Shown here piece by piece: positions 22,949 through 31,421 of a stretch of 64,000 nucleotides of DNA. The notes below the pieces were generated by a model. The model worked only from the letters and a program-made list of their open reading frames with translations, was not told where the DNA came from and did no database searches. How positions within the stretch are numbered: the first letter of the stretch is position 1; the number at the start of each line of letters is the position of its first letter. A program made the translations under genes and the position numbers. Origin of the DNA: Rhizobium sp. ASV20 (lineage in GTDB: Bacteria > Pseudomonadota > Alphaproteobacteria > Rhizobiales > Rhizobiaceae); contig NZ_JAELTU010000013.1 of NCBI RefSeq assembly GCF_016429015.1, positions 1 to 64,000 of the forward strand, written 5' to 3'.

Positions 22949-24922
22949 ATGGTAACCATACCGGCCTCTCAAATCGTGCGCGTCAATCCGAACGTGCTCA
23001 ATGCCGGCGGCAATGGCCTTGTCCTCAACGGCCTGGTGCTGACCCAGAATACTCGCGTTCCTATCGGTACAATTCTGGAACTACCGAACGACGGTGTTTC
23101 CGTCTCCAATTATTTCGGCCCATCGGCTGTAGAAGTTGAGATCGCGAACGTCTATTTCAACGGTTTCAATGGATCGTCGCAAAAGCCCGCATACATCTAT
23201 TTTGCTCAATACAATTCGACTGGCGTAGCTGCTTTTCTCCGCGGTGGCCCGGTCAATCAACTGACGATCCCGCAGCTTCAGGGTATCTCTGGCTCGCTGA
23301 CCATTGTCGTTGATGGCTATACCTACACTGCGGCTAGCGTCAATCTGTCGAGCGCTACGAGCTATTCTGCCGCCGCCGCGCTGGTTCAGACGGCAATCAA
23401 CACCTCTCTGCCGGCCGCAGCATCCTTTACTGGATCGATCGCCGCAGGAACAGCATCCGTTACGGCATCCATCGCTGGCAACGTCATGTATGTCACGAAT
23501 GTTGCCTCGGGTACGCTTGTGGCCGGAGCGGTCATTTCTGGTACTGGCGTTACTGCCGGAACTCAGATTTCGTCGCAGCTTTCGGGTACTGCTGGTGGGA
23601 TCGGGACGTATGCAGTTACCAAAACGCAGGTTGTCGCGAGCGAAACGATCTCGGTTTCCTATGGCACTCTTACGATCACTGCTGTTGCTTCCGGGACGCT
23701 GTCGGTAGGACAGACAGTATCGGGCGGCACCACATCAGCCGGAACCATCATCACGGCGCTTGGCACCGGTACGGGTCTGACTGGCACCTATATCGTCAAT
23801 CTGACACAGACCGTCACGAGTGGTTCTTTGACTTCGACTGGCACGGCCCTTGCCGTATCGTTCGATTCCGTTTCGGGTGGTTTCATCATCGCATCCGGCG
23901 CACCGGGCGCTCAGTCTACCATCGCATTCGCGACTGGCACAATTGCCGCTCCTATCTTCCTGACACAGGCAACGGGCGCAATCCTTTCGCAGGGCGCAGC
24001 CGCTGCTACGCCTTCCGCTTTCATGACGCAAGCGACCCAGATCAATCAGAACTGGGCAACCTTCATGACGATTTTCGATCCGGATGATGGATCCGGTTCA
24101 GTTCAGAAGCAGGCCTTCGCATCGTGGAACAACTCCCAGAACAAGCGTTGGGCCTATATCGCTTGGGATACCGATATCACGCCGACTGAAAGCAACAATG
24201 CAACGTCGAGCTTCGGCAATATCATTCAGGCCGCAGCCTATGACGGTACGTGCGCGATCTATCAGCCAGCATCGGCCGCATCGACCCCGGCTGAAATCGC
24301 CGCTTTCGTCTGCGGTATTGCGGCTTCCATTGATTTCACCGCAACGAATGGGCGTGCTGACTTCGCATTCCGTGGACAGGATGGCCTTGTCGCCGGGGTG
24401 ACGGACGCCACGAGCTACAACAACCTGATTGCCAACGGCTATAACTGCTACGCGGCCTTTGCGACTGCAAATCAGCAGTTTGTCGAGTTCCAGCCAGGCA
24501 GCGTTTCAGGCGTGTTCCAGTGGCTTGATAGTTACATCAACCAGATCTGGCTCAACAACGCTCTTCAGCTCGCTCTTATGGAGCTACTGCAGAACGCTCT
24601 TTCTGTTCCGTACAATGATCAGGGCTATGGTCTTATCAAGGCTGCTTGCTTCGATCCGATCAATGCTGCGCTGAACTTCGGAGCCATCAAGGCTGGTGTC
24701 CCTCTCTCTTCCCAGCAGGCCGCGCTCATCAACAATGCTGCCGGCACGACCTCTTCGAACGGGAAGGCCAGCGATGCGCTCTACCAGCAGGGTTGGTATC
24801 TTCAGGTCATTGCTGCTTCCCCGCAAGTACGTCAGGCGAGAACAAGCCCGCCTTGCAACTTCTGGTATATGGATAGCCAGAGCGTGCAGCAGATCATTCT
24901 GAACAGCACCCTCGTCCAGTAA
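22949..24922 (+). CDS. Tail sheath protein, DUF3383 family, with two beta-modules
   Basis: This is 657 residues preceded by AAAGGATAAGG. The N-terminus ([30 protein letters not shown]) and the centre to C-terminus ([31 protein letters not shown]..., [20 protein letters not shown]) match DUF3383 sheath-like proteins. Two beta-modules at about 170-234 and 236-296 are inserted in the outer, normally variable domain. The sheath contracts to drive the tube through the envelope. It is longer than usual because of the inserts. Confidence 0.82.
   Translation: MVTIPASQIVRVNPNVLNAGGNGLVLNGLVLTQNTRVPIGTILELPNDGVSVSNYFGPSAVEVEIANVYFNGFNGSSQKPAYIYFAQYNSTGVAAFLRGGPVNQLTIPQLQGISGSLTIVVDGYTYTAASVNLSSATSYSAAAALVQTAINTSLPAAASFTGSIAAGTASVTASIAGNVMYVTNVASGTLVAGAVISGTGVTAGTQISSQLSGTAGGIGTYAVTKTQVVASETISVSYGTLTITAVASGTLSVGQTVSGGTTSAGTIITALGTGTGLTGTYIVNLTQTVTSGSLTSTGTALAVSFDSVSGGFIIASGAPGAQSTIAFATGTIAAPIFLTQATGAILSQGAAAATPSAFMTQATQINQNWATFMTIFDPDDGSGSVQKQAFASWNNSQNKRWAYIAWDTDITPTESNNATSSFGNIIQAAAYDGTCAIYQPASAASTPAEIAAFVCGIAASIDFTATNGRADFAFRGQDGLVAGVTDATSYNNLIANGYNCYAAFATANQQFVEFQPGSVSGVFQWLDSYINQIWLNNALQLALMELLQNALSVPYNDQGYGLIKAACFDPINAALNFGAIKAGVPLSSQQAALINNAAGTTSSNGKASDALYQQGWYLQVIAASPQVRQARTSPPCNFWYMDSQSVQQIILNSTLVQ
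23456..23836 (+). repeat. Beta-repeat modules 5 and 6 (sheath)
   Basis: There are tandem modules at 23,456-23,650 and 23,654-23,836. Their hallmark 'SGTL..G..ISGTG..AGT.I' then '[12 protein letters not shown]' is the same core seen in the cement, terminator and J-like proteins. Confidence 0.8.
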
Positions 24923-24947
24923 TTCCCGAAATCCATAGGAGATCACC

Positions 24948-25385
24948 ATGGCCCTCGGCTCGCTTACTGCGGCGAATGCAGTCATAACGCTTACCATTCC
25001 GGGGCTGTTCAACGCTCCGGTTCAGATCCAAGGCTTCACGGCTGATAATGTCTATGAGATGCCCACCGTCGAGCTAACGCAGACGGCGATGGGCGTTGAT
25101 GGCTATCTCTCCGCTGGCTTTGTTTTCAACCCGATCGATCAGACATTCAGCATTCAGGCGGATTCGAATGCGAATGTTATTTTCGATACGTGGGCCGCAA
25201 ACATGTTGACGCAACGAGATACCTTCCGTGTCAACGGCGAAACGACGCTAAAATCGATCGGTAGATCTTTTGTTTGCACAAACGGCGCCTTGATCAGTTG
25301 GGCGCCTGCTCCCGCGGCCGGAAAGATCCTGGCAGCTCGGCAAGCCCTCATTCGTTGGCAGAGTGTCACCGCTGTCGTGGCGTAA
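24948..25385 (+). CDS. Tail tube protein
   Basis: This is 145 residues with an AGGAGA site. The pattern is VITLTIPGLFNAPVQIQGFT, YEMPTVELTQTAMGVDGYLS, VFNPIDQTFSIQADSNANVI, and a C-terminal strand-rich segment ending IRWQSVTAVV. This is the tail tube type found beside DUF3383 sheaths. Hexameric rings of it form the inner tube. It lies between sheath and chaperone genes as expected. Confidence 0.8.
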   Translation: MALGSLTAANAVITLTIPGLFNAPVQIQGFTADNVYEMPTVELTQTAMGVDGYLSAGFVFNPIDQTFSIQADSNANVIFDTWAANMLTQRDTFRVNGETTLKSIGRSFVCTNGALISWAPAPAAGKILAARQALIRWQSVTAVVA

Positions 25386-25398
25386 CGGAGGATAACCT

Positions 25399-25914
25399 TT
25401 GCGTAAGGAAATGGACTACGCCATCACAGAAGAAGGCAGAGATAAGGGGAAGGTCTATCACCTGCGTGAGATGCCGGCACTTAAGGCAGAAAAATGGGCC
25501 ACTCGCGCGTTTCTGGCCGCGGCCAAGTCGGGCGTGGATATCGGGAACGTAGATATTGCGGCAGGTGGGATGCAGGCTCTAGCCATTCTTGGGATCGAAG
25601 CTCTGACCAAGATGGACTATGCGGATGCAGAGCCGCTTCTAGACGAAATGCTGGAATGCATCAGCATCAAGCCGAACCCACAAAACCCGGCAATCATTAG
25701 ACCTTTGTTTGAAGATGATATCGAGGAAGTGAAGACCATTATCCTTCTTCGCAAGGAGGTCTTGATGCTCCACATGGGTTTTTCTCAGAGCGGCAGCCAG
25801 TCGACGTCGACCTCGGCCGACTTGTCGCCGGCTTCGAGCCCCTTGAATACCCCAATCTCCCAAGATCCATCGGTACGGTTCTCTCGCTCTCCCAAAACAA
25901 AACCACAGCGCTGA
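25399..25914 (+). CDS. Tail assembly chaperone, zero-frame product
   Basis: This is 171 residues. The N-terminal 125 residues are helical and acidic (EMPALKAEKWATRAFLAA, DYADAEPLLDEMLECISI, DDIEEVKTIILLRKEVLMLH). The rest is Ser/Pro-rich low complexity, which in this frame looks like an unselected tail. The slippery heptamer at 25,776-25,782 would redirect a fraction of ribosomes into the -1 frame. Chaperones of this type coat the tape measure during tail assembly. Confidence 0.75.
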   Translation: MRKEMDYAITEEGRDKGKVYHLREMPALKAEKWATRAFLAAAKSGVDIGNVDIAAGGMQALAILGIEALTKMDYADAEPLLDEMLECISIKPNPQNPAIIRPLFEDDIEEVKTIILLRKEVLMLHMGFSQSGSQSTSTSADLSPASSPLNTPISQDPSVRFSRSPKTKPQR

Positions 25915-26030
25915 GGGATCTCGGCGAGGCGCTCTCTGTCGAGGACGTTTACGACATCATCGAAGTAGCGATGGTGGATGGTCACAACGCGCGCATCATT
26001 AACGAGATTCAGAAGAATAAAGGAGGCTGA
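25399..26030 (+). CDS. Tail assembly chaperone, -1 frameshift product
   Basis: This is the predicted fusion of 210 residues: 128 codons in frame 0 to 25,782, then 82 codons in the -1 frame from 25,782 to the TGA at 26,028-26,030. The extension reads like a folded helical domain (DVDLGRLVAGFEPLEYPNLP, then LGEALSVEDVYDIIEVAMV and ARIINEIQKNK), unlike the zero-frame tail. It ends three bases before the TTG of the tape measure and contains that gene's ribosome-binding site. The G/GT arrangement is conserved in tailed phages. Confidence 0.75.
25776..25782 (+). promoter_or_regulatory. -1 frameshift slippery site GGGTTTT
   Basis: Zero-frame codons are G|GGT|TTT, an X-XXY-YYZ heptamer. A -1 slip gives GGG TTT, keeping good pairing in both sites. 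It lies at codon 126-128 of the chaperone gene. GC-rich palindromic sequence with possible hairpins (gtcgacgtcgac, cggccgacttgtcgccgg) begins about 20 bases downstream and could act as a stimulator. Confidence 0.75.
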
Positions 26031-26033
26031 TCT

Positions 26034-28151
26034 TTGGCAAACGTGATCGACAGCCTCATCGTAAAATTAGGCCTCGACCCCGCTGACTTTAAAAAGGGCA
26101 GCAAGGATATTGTCGACACCTCCAATAAGACCGTTGATACGGTCGTCAAAGGCGGAAAGACAATTGAGGAGTCAGCCAAGAAAACCGCCGACAGCATCAG
26201 CAAGATCACGCGTGAGGTTCTGGGTCTTTATGCCGTCTTCGTTGGTGCTAGAGGCATCAAAGAGTTCATTGGCGATCTTGTCGGTGCAGACGCTGCCCTT
26301 GGCCGATTCTCCCGCAATCTGAATACTTCGCCTCAGACACTCTATGCATGGGGTGCTGCGGCTGAACGGGTAGGCGGATCGTCTGAGCAGGCTGCCGCCA
26401 CTTTCGAGCGTATCGGCAAGGCACTTTTCGATCTGCACCGCAATGGGCAGGCGCTGCCTAAGGAATATTCTCAGCTCCAGGCTTTGACCGGGCTTAACAT
26501 CGACCGCGATCATGGTATCGATAAGTTCCTTCAGGATACCGCAGCCGCCCTTCAGCGGCTGAACCAGATCGATCCTTCGCAGGTTCATTTCATTGCCCAA
26601 GGCATGGGCATTGATGATGCGACCGCGAATGTCATGATCAAGTATGGCAACGGTATCGGAGCCTACATTGATCAACTCAAGAAGTTGTCGCCCCAGAACG
26701 ATGCGATCAAGGCGGCGCAGCAGCTGCAAGAGAAGTGGGTAACCCTTCAGCAGACGGCTGTTTCACTGGCCAATACCGTTCTCGAAACGCTAGGTCCGGA
26801 GCTTTCCAAGCTTCTGACCCAGATGACGGACTGGATTACTCAGAACCAAGACTGGCTTAAGAGCGGTATCGTTCAGGGCGTCAAGGATTTCGCTGACTAT
26901 CTCCGCAGCATTGATTGGAAGGCCGTTGGACAAGGCCTCAAGGATTTCGGCAATGACGCTAAGGCAGTAGCCGACGCTCTCGGTGGAGTAGTTCGGGCGA
27001 CAGAGCTTTTGATCGGTCTTTGGGCTGGCGGCAAAGTTCTTGGCATGCTCGGCAGTCTTCGATCTATGGCCACAGGTGGTGGAGCATCATCTGGTGCAGC
27101 TGCGGCTGGAGGCTTTGGCCTTGGTACTCTGGCCAAGGTATTTGGAATTGCTGGAGCTGCATATGAATTAACGGATACTGCGGCAGCTCCCGATATGAAA
27201 ACGATCAAGAAATCTGACCGTTCTATCTGGGACATGATTTTTGGTCGCAACCCTTCGGATGCGAGCGGCCATGCCGATGCTCTCCAGAATAACTTTGGTG
27301 GCTTAGGCAATGGGCGTGATGCATCGCTCAATAGCTTTCTGGATGGCGACACCAAGGTTGATGGTCGCCCGGTTTCCAAGTCAAATCCTCTGCCGGTAGC
27401 TCTTCAACAGCAACCCTCGGGCGGTGGCTTTTGGCAGAGTGTTGGCAACTTCTTCGGCGGATTGCTTGGCGGTGGAACGGCCAATGCCGCACCCGCTCCG
27501 GGTGGCGATGGAAATAGAATTCCGCAAAGACCATCAGCGGCGGCTGGGACGGTAAGCCTCGCGGGTTCCAATAAGGAAGTTGCTGATTATATCCGACAAA
27601 AAGCGATATCTTTGGGAATCGATCCAAATATCGCACTTAGAGTTGCGGGTCATGAAGGTCTTAGGGGATTCGACCCAACCAAACCAGATCGAGGTGGAGA
27701 TGGCAGATCCTCGTTTGGTCCCTTCCAGCTTCATTATGGTGGGATAAACCCAGCAATGCCGCATGCTGGTCTTGGCGATGAATTCACCAAGGCTACGGGA
27801 CTCGATGCACGCAATCCCAATACCTGGAAGCAGCAAGTCGATTTTGCCTTAAAATGGGCTAGACAGCATGGCTGGCGCCCATGGATGGGGGCTGCGGCCG
27901 AGGGGATTTACGGGAAAACAGGCATTGGTCCATTGCCACCCATGCCAACGGGAGCTGCGACATCCGCTGCACTCTCAAGGATCTCCAATGATAACCGCTC
28001 CACTTCCAACACCTCTTCCCACAATGTCAGCATCGGCAGCATGAACATTAACGCTCCGAATGCGACCGATGCTCAGGCTATCGCGGATAGGGCGACTGAT
28101 GCTCTTTATCGATCGACAGTAGCTGCAACGGCTAACTATGGACCTCGCTAA
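26034..28151 (+). CDS. Tail tape measure protein with lysozyme-like domain
   Basis: This is 705 residues from TTG 26,034, seven bases after a very strong AAAGGAGG; no better start is near. The N-terminus is helical (VIDSLIVKLGLDPADFKKGS, then long coiled coils), with a hydrophobic Gly/Ala region about 330-385 that could cross a membrane. Residues about 503-640 form a lysozyme-like domain: LGIDPNIALRVAGHEGL with E541 as probable acid, and SSFGPFQLHYGG. It sets tail length and probably helps cut peptidoglycan during injection. Confidence 0.85.
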   Translation: MANVIDSLIVKLGLDPADFKKGSKDIVDTSNKTVDTVVKGGKTIEESAKKTADSISKITREVLGLYAVFVGARGIKEFIGDLVGADAALGRFSRNLNTSPQTLYAWGAAAERVGGSSEQAAATFERIGKALFDLHRNGQALPKEYSQLQALTGLNIDRDHGIDKFLQDTAAALQRLNQIDPSQVHFIAQGMGIDDATANVMIKYGNGIGAYIDQLKKLSPQNDAIKAAQQLQEKWVTLQQTAVSLANTVLETLGPELSKLLTQMTDWITQNQDWLKSGIVQGVKDFADYLRSIDWKAVGQGLKDFGNDAKAVADALGGVVRATELLIGLWAGGKVLGMLGSLRSMATGGGASSGAAAAGGFGLGTLAKVFGIAGAAYELTDTAAAPDMKTIKKSDRSIWDMIFGRNPSDASGHADALQNNFGGLGNGRDASLNSFLDGDTKVDGRPVSKSNPLPVALQQQPSGGGFWQSVGNFFGGLLGGGTANAAPAPGGDGNRIPQRPSAAAGTVSLAGSNKEVADYIRQKAISLGIDPNIALRVAGHEGLRGFDPTKPDRGGDGRSSFGPFQLHYGGINPAMPHAGLGDEFTKATGLDARNPNTWKQQVDFALKWARQHGWRPWMGAAAEGIYGKTGIGPLPPMPTGAATSAALSRISNDNRSTSNTSSHNVSIGSMNINAPNATDAQAIADRATDALYRSTVAATANYGPR

Positions 28152-28780
28152 TGGCTTTCCCGGTAAACGTCCCCCGCGTGCCGGGAGTGCCGTCTGTGCT
28201 CTTTGCTTCATCTGTCGGACAAGTTCTCAGCTTTCTGACGCAGGATGCGGTCGGAATATTTACCGGGATTGCTCAACAGCAGCCTTGGGGTATCTATCTG
28301 GGCGGTGCACCAGTCGTTTTGGCTGATAACGTCGTTTCGTTTGATTTCCGTAAGCAATGGGCGATTTCTGATTATCCGGTTGAGCAGGGGGCTTTCGCCT
28401 CGTACAACAAGGTTTTCATTCCTTTTGACGGACGTTTCCGGTTCACTGCCGGCGGGTCTGATTCGAATAGGCAGGCATTATTGGATTCGATCGATGCGAT
28501 TGCTGGAGATTTGAACCTCTATACCATCGTGACGCCGATCGCGATCTATCCAAATGTCAACATCACGCATTACGACTACAGTCAGACGGCCACAAACGGC
28601 GTTGGCCTTCTCTCCGTGGATGTATGGACAGAAGAGGTGAGGGAAACTTCGGCCTTGTCAATGTCAAACACGGCAAGCCCCACAGCAGCCTCTCAGGTGA
28701 ACGGAGGAACGGTACAGCCGGTCGCTGCCACTCCAGCCCAAGCCGCGCAGACAGGGCCAATAGCTGCGGCAGGAGGATGA
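28151..28780 (+). CDS. Baseplate protein
   Basis: This is 209 residues, with its ATG overlapping the tape measure stop. It is hydrophobic and beta-rich early (GIYLGGAPVVLADNVVSFDF), continues with QWAISDYPVEQGAFASYNKV, then a Ser/Thr/Ala-rich tail after residue 165. This 'YPVEQGAFASYNKV' pattern recurs in baseplate-ring proteins after the tape measure of similar phages and resembles DUF6046/LysM-less hub families. Exact family uncertain. Confidence 0.65.
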   Translation: MAFPVNVPRVPGVPSVLFASSVGQVLSFLTQDAVGIFTGIAQQQPWGIYLGGAPVVLADNVVSFDFRKQWAISDYPVEQGAFASYNKVFIPFDGRFRFTAGGSDSNRQALLDSIDAIAGDLNLYTIVTPIAIYPNVNITHYDYSQTATNGVGLLSVDVWTEEVRETSALSMSNTASPTAASQVNGGTVQPVAATPAQAAQTGPIAAAGG

Positions 28781-28783
28781 CCT

Positions 28784-29092
28784 ATGCTAATCGTGCCGCT
28801 CCAGGCTATCCCAAATCAGACAGTCACCACAACCTTGGACGGTCAAGTCACGCAGATTAATGTCTATCAGACCTATAATGGTCTGTTTACCGATATATAT
28901 CTGGAAAACACACTGATCATTGGTGGCGTTATCTGCGAAAACCAAAATCGGATAATCCGGTCAGTTTATCTTGGATATTCCGGTGATTTTGCTTTTATAG
29001 ACACACAGGGATCGAACGACCCCGATTATACGGGATTGGGATCGCGGTATTTCCTAACCTACTTGACTGCAGCAGAACTTGCGGCGGTTTAG
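28784..29092 (+). CDS. Baseplate plug protein (Pam3 gp18-like)
   Basis: This is 102 residues with an AGGAGG site. The sequence pattern is beta-rich: LIVPLQAIPNQTVTTTLDGQ, NVYQTYNGLFTDIYLENTLI and GDFAFIDTQGSNDPDYTGLG, ending RYFLTYLTAAEL. It fits the small plug family that closes the tail channel at the baseplate, as in cyanophage Pam3. Its 3' end overlaps a converging opposite-strand gene by four bases. Confidence 0.72.
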   Translation: MLIVPLQAIPNQTVTTTLDGQVTQINVYQTYNGLFTDIYLENTLIIGGVICENQNRIIRSVYLGYSGDFAFIDTQGSNDPDYTGLGSRYFLTYLTAAELAAV

Positions 29093-29490
29093 TTACCGGT
29101 CTGGTGAAGAATATCGGTTGCCATAAGCCCAAGGTCGCCGTAGCAGCTTTCTTCATCATGGCCCATCTTTTGGCACCAATGAAGATAGCCATCCGATACT
29201 GGTTTACATGCCAAGATCAATGTCGCCTCGGCATTGCCGCCCAGCATCTTCAGCTCATGGATTTTATCCCGCTCATTGTAAGCATTCCCGCGAGCGCAAT
29301 CAGTAAAATATCCTGCATAACGGATTAACGTCTCGTGATCGGCAGTGCTCATGTTCTGAGCGCGAGCATGATCAATGCAGGATGCCACCAACAGCAGCAT
29401 TCCGAACGTCATTAACGTCAACAAAAACCTCACCATACGCGGAAACGCGATTACGAGGACGATGGCGATTGCTAGGGGTGCGATGAACAT
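29089..29490 (-). CDS. Opposite-strand envelope protein (moron)
   Basis: This is 133 residues, oriented against the baseplate genes on either side. There are two hydrophobic N-terminal stretches (APLAIAIVLVIAFP and MVRFLLTLMTFGMLLLVASC), the second ending in a lipobox-like VASC. The remaining 85 residues contain four Cys (DCARGN, ACKPVS, WCQKMG, SCYGD), suggesting disulphides in the periplasm. If translation begins at residue 20 (MVRF), it would be a simple lipoprotein. Its placement suggests a lysogen-expressed accessory gene. Confidence 0.55.
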   Translation of the reverse strand: MFIAPLAIAIVLVIAFPRMVRFLLTLMTFGMLLLVASCIDHARAQNMSTADHETLIRYAGYFTDCARGNAYNERDKIHELKMLGGNAEATLILACKPVSDGYLHWCQKMGHDEESCYGDLGLMATDILHQTGN

Positions 29491-29545
29491 AACGGAAACA
29501 TGCGCTCACATTGCGCCTTGTGCAAGAGACGAGAGTTGACCGTAG

Positions 29546-30406
29546 ATGTCGTTTACCGAAAAAAAACTGACAATTCAGTTCAATTTGGCCAATGGCAGCT
29601 TTGGAAGTGGCAAAAATAACACAGCGACAGTGAGCGGCCTTCGAGCTTCGGCAAACATTGACGCCACAGGCGGCGTGTCCAGCAACACCATGCAATTGGC
29701 GATCTATGGCTTGCCGCTACAGTTGATGAACCAGCTTTCCACCGTCGGCACTCAGGCAAACGCTCGCTATTTCAATAGCATCAGCGTTGAGGCAGGGGAT
29801 GATCAGACTGGCATGACTCTGGTCTTTGGCGGCACGATCTTTGCGGCCTTCACCGATGCCCAAGGAATGCCAAATGTAGCTTTTCGCATTCAAGCCTCTC
29901 CCGGTCCATTCCAAGCCGTTAAGCCTGTTCAGCCGCTGAGTATCCGTGGATCTGCAGATGCAGCCGGTATGATGGGGAACCTTGCCAAACAGATGGGGTT
30001 CTCATTCGAGAATAACGGGGTCAACGTTAAGCTGTCGAATCCCTACTTTGGGGGTACAGCCTGGACGCAAGCCATGGCGATTGCTCGTCACGGCAACTTC
30101 GATCTGATTTTTGAACCGAACAAGATGGTTATCTCTCCGCGCGGTCAACCGCGGCAGGGAGACGCCATTTTGATTTCTCCAGATACTGGCCTCGTTGGCT
30201 ATCCGATGTTCAACCAGAACATTGTAATTGTTCGGTGCCTATTCAACCCTGCCGTCAAGCAACTCTCCCTAGTGGAAGTGAAGAGCGATCTCACGCCAGC
30301 TAATGGAAAATGGCAGGTAAAGTCCATCTTTTACGAACTTGAAAGCCAGATACCAAATGGAAAGTGGTTTCAGGTTCTCGAATTGATCGCGACAGGAACA
30401 CAATAA
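29546..30406 (+). CDS. Baseplate hub protein
   Basis: This is 286 residues. Landmarks are KLTIQFNLANGSFGSGKNNT, GLRASANIDATGGVSSNTMQ and AIYGLPLQLMNQLSTVG (a common hub start in these phages), then SIRGSADAAGMMGNLAKQMG and FDLIFEPNKMVISPRGQPR. The order resembles gpD/gp27-like hubs that convert the tube symmetry to the trimeric spike encoded immediately downstream. It restarts the baseplate operon after the moron. Confidence 0.75.
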   Translation: MSFTEKKLTIQFNLANGSFGSGKNNTATVSGLRASANIDATGGVSSNTMQLAIYGLPLQLMNQLSTVGTQANARYFNSISVEAGDDQTGMTLVFGGTIFAAFTDAQGMPNVAFRIQASPGPFQAVKPVQPLSIRGSADAAGMMGNLAKQMGFSFENNGVNVKLSNPYFGGTAWTQAMAIARHGNFDLIFEPNKMVISPRGQPRQGDAILISPDTGLVGYPMFNQNIVIVRCLFNPAVKQLSLVEVKSDLTPANGKWQVKSIFYELESQIPNGKWFQVLELIATGTQ

Positions 30407-30407
30407 T

Positions 30408-31067
30408 ATGGCCGCTCCAGAGAAGTGGTTTGGTCAACAGGGCACGTTTGACGATTCCTCGACCTATAACGCTCACGATTTCCACATCCGCCAGGTTATC
30501 GGAGAAGTTAGAAACGCAATCCCGGTCAAAATCATTGCGGTTCATGGCGGAGGTGTAGGCGCTGCCCCTACAGTCGATGTGCAACCTTTGGTCAATCAAA
30601 TTGACGGCCAGGGCAATCAGACGCCGCATGGCATTATTTATGATCTTCCCTGCACGCGCAATCAAGGCGGCGGCAATGCGATCATTAATGACCCATCGGT
30701 CGGCGACGTCGGTCATATCATAGTCAGCGATCGCGATATTTCGGCCTTGAAATCGAATGCCGGGGAGCAATCAAACCCCGGATCTTTCCGAACCCACGAT
30801 CTCGCTGACGGCGTTTACCACGGCGCCATGCTTAACCCAGCCAATCCGGACCAATATGTCCAGTTTACCGAAACCGGAATGAAGCTGGCCGACAAGAACG
30901 GTAACGTGATCGAGATGAAGGCAGGATCGATCGCAATCACAGGCAACCTCACGGTTACCGGTTCGATCACTGCTGGCTTTGGGGGCGGCGATGCCGTGAC
31001 CCTTCAGAACCATACGCACCCGACCACACCACCCGGTCCAGAAGCCCCTCCCAATCCGGGGACGTAA
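30408..31067 (+). CDS. Gp138/gpV-like membrane-piercing spike
   Basis: This is 219 residues. The N-terminal OB-like region (residues 30-110, with IPVKIIAVHGGG, TVDVQPLVNQID) matches the Gp138 spike N-terminal domain. Residues 150-200 form a narrow triple beta-helix (FTETGMKLADKNGNVIEMKA, SIAITGNLTVTGSITAG). The tip carries LQNHTHP, an HxH motif that in related spikes binds iron to sharpen the point, followed by a Pro-rich tail. It follows the hub by one base. Confidence 0.82.
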   Translation: MAAPEKWFGQQGTFDDSSTYNAHDFHIRQVIGEVRNAIPVKIIAVHGGGVGAAPTVDVQPLVNQIDGQGNQTPHGIIYDLPCTRNQGGGNAIINDPSVGDVGHIIVSDRDISALKSNAGEQSNPGSFRTHDLADGVYHGAMLNPANPDQYVQFTETGMKLADKNGNVIEMKAGSIAITGNLTVTGSITAGFGGGDAVTLQNHTHPTTPPGPEAPPNPGT

Positions 31068-31418
31068 ATGAACACACTTTTGCTTGATGTCGAGCTGTGG
31101 GATCTGACCGTAGATACCACAGGCAACATTGCTATGGCCAGCGATCCCTATTCGCTGGCCCAAGATGCGGCCAGTGCAATCAGGACATTCGCTGGGGAAG
31201 TCTATTTCGACACCACCCTCGGCATTCCATACTTCTCTCAGATCCTTGGTTATGCCCCGCCGATAGCGCTCATGAAGGCTTACTTCAATGAAGCGGCCCT
31301 CACGGTTCCGGGTGTCGTGACTTCCAAGTGCTTCATCACATCTTGGGATAACCGCGTCGTACGCGGCCAAGTCCAGATCACCGATTCAAGCGGCAATACG
31401 TCGGCTTCAGGGTTTTAA
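31068..31418 (+). CDS. Baseplate wedge protein, gp25/gpW-like
   Basis: This is 116 residues starting directly after the spike stop. The layout WDLTVDTTGNIAMASDPYSL, AQDAASAIRTFAGEVYFDTT, LGIPYFSQILG and VTSKCFITSWDNRVVRGQVQ is typical of the DUF2634/gp25-like wedge. This protein nucleates sheath assembly at the baseplate. Its stop overlaps closely with the next start. Confidence 0.8.
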   Translation: MNTLLLDVELWDLTVDTTGNIAMASDPYSLAQDAASAIRTFAGEVYFDTTLGIPYFSQILGYAPPIALMKAYFNEAALTVPGVVTSKCFITSWDNRVVRGQVQITDSSGNTSASGF

Positions 31419-31421
31419 TTG

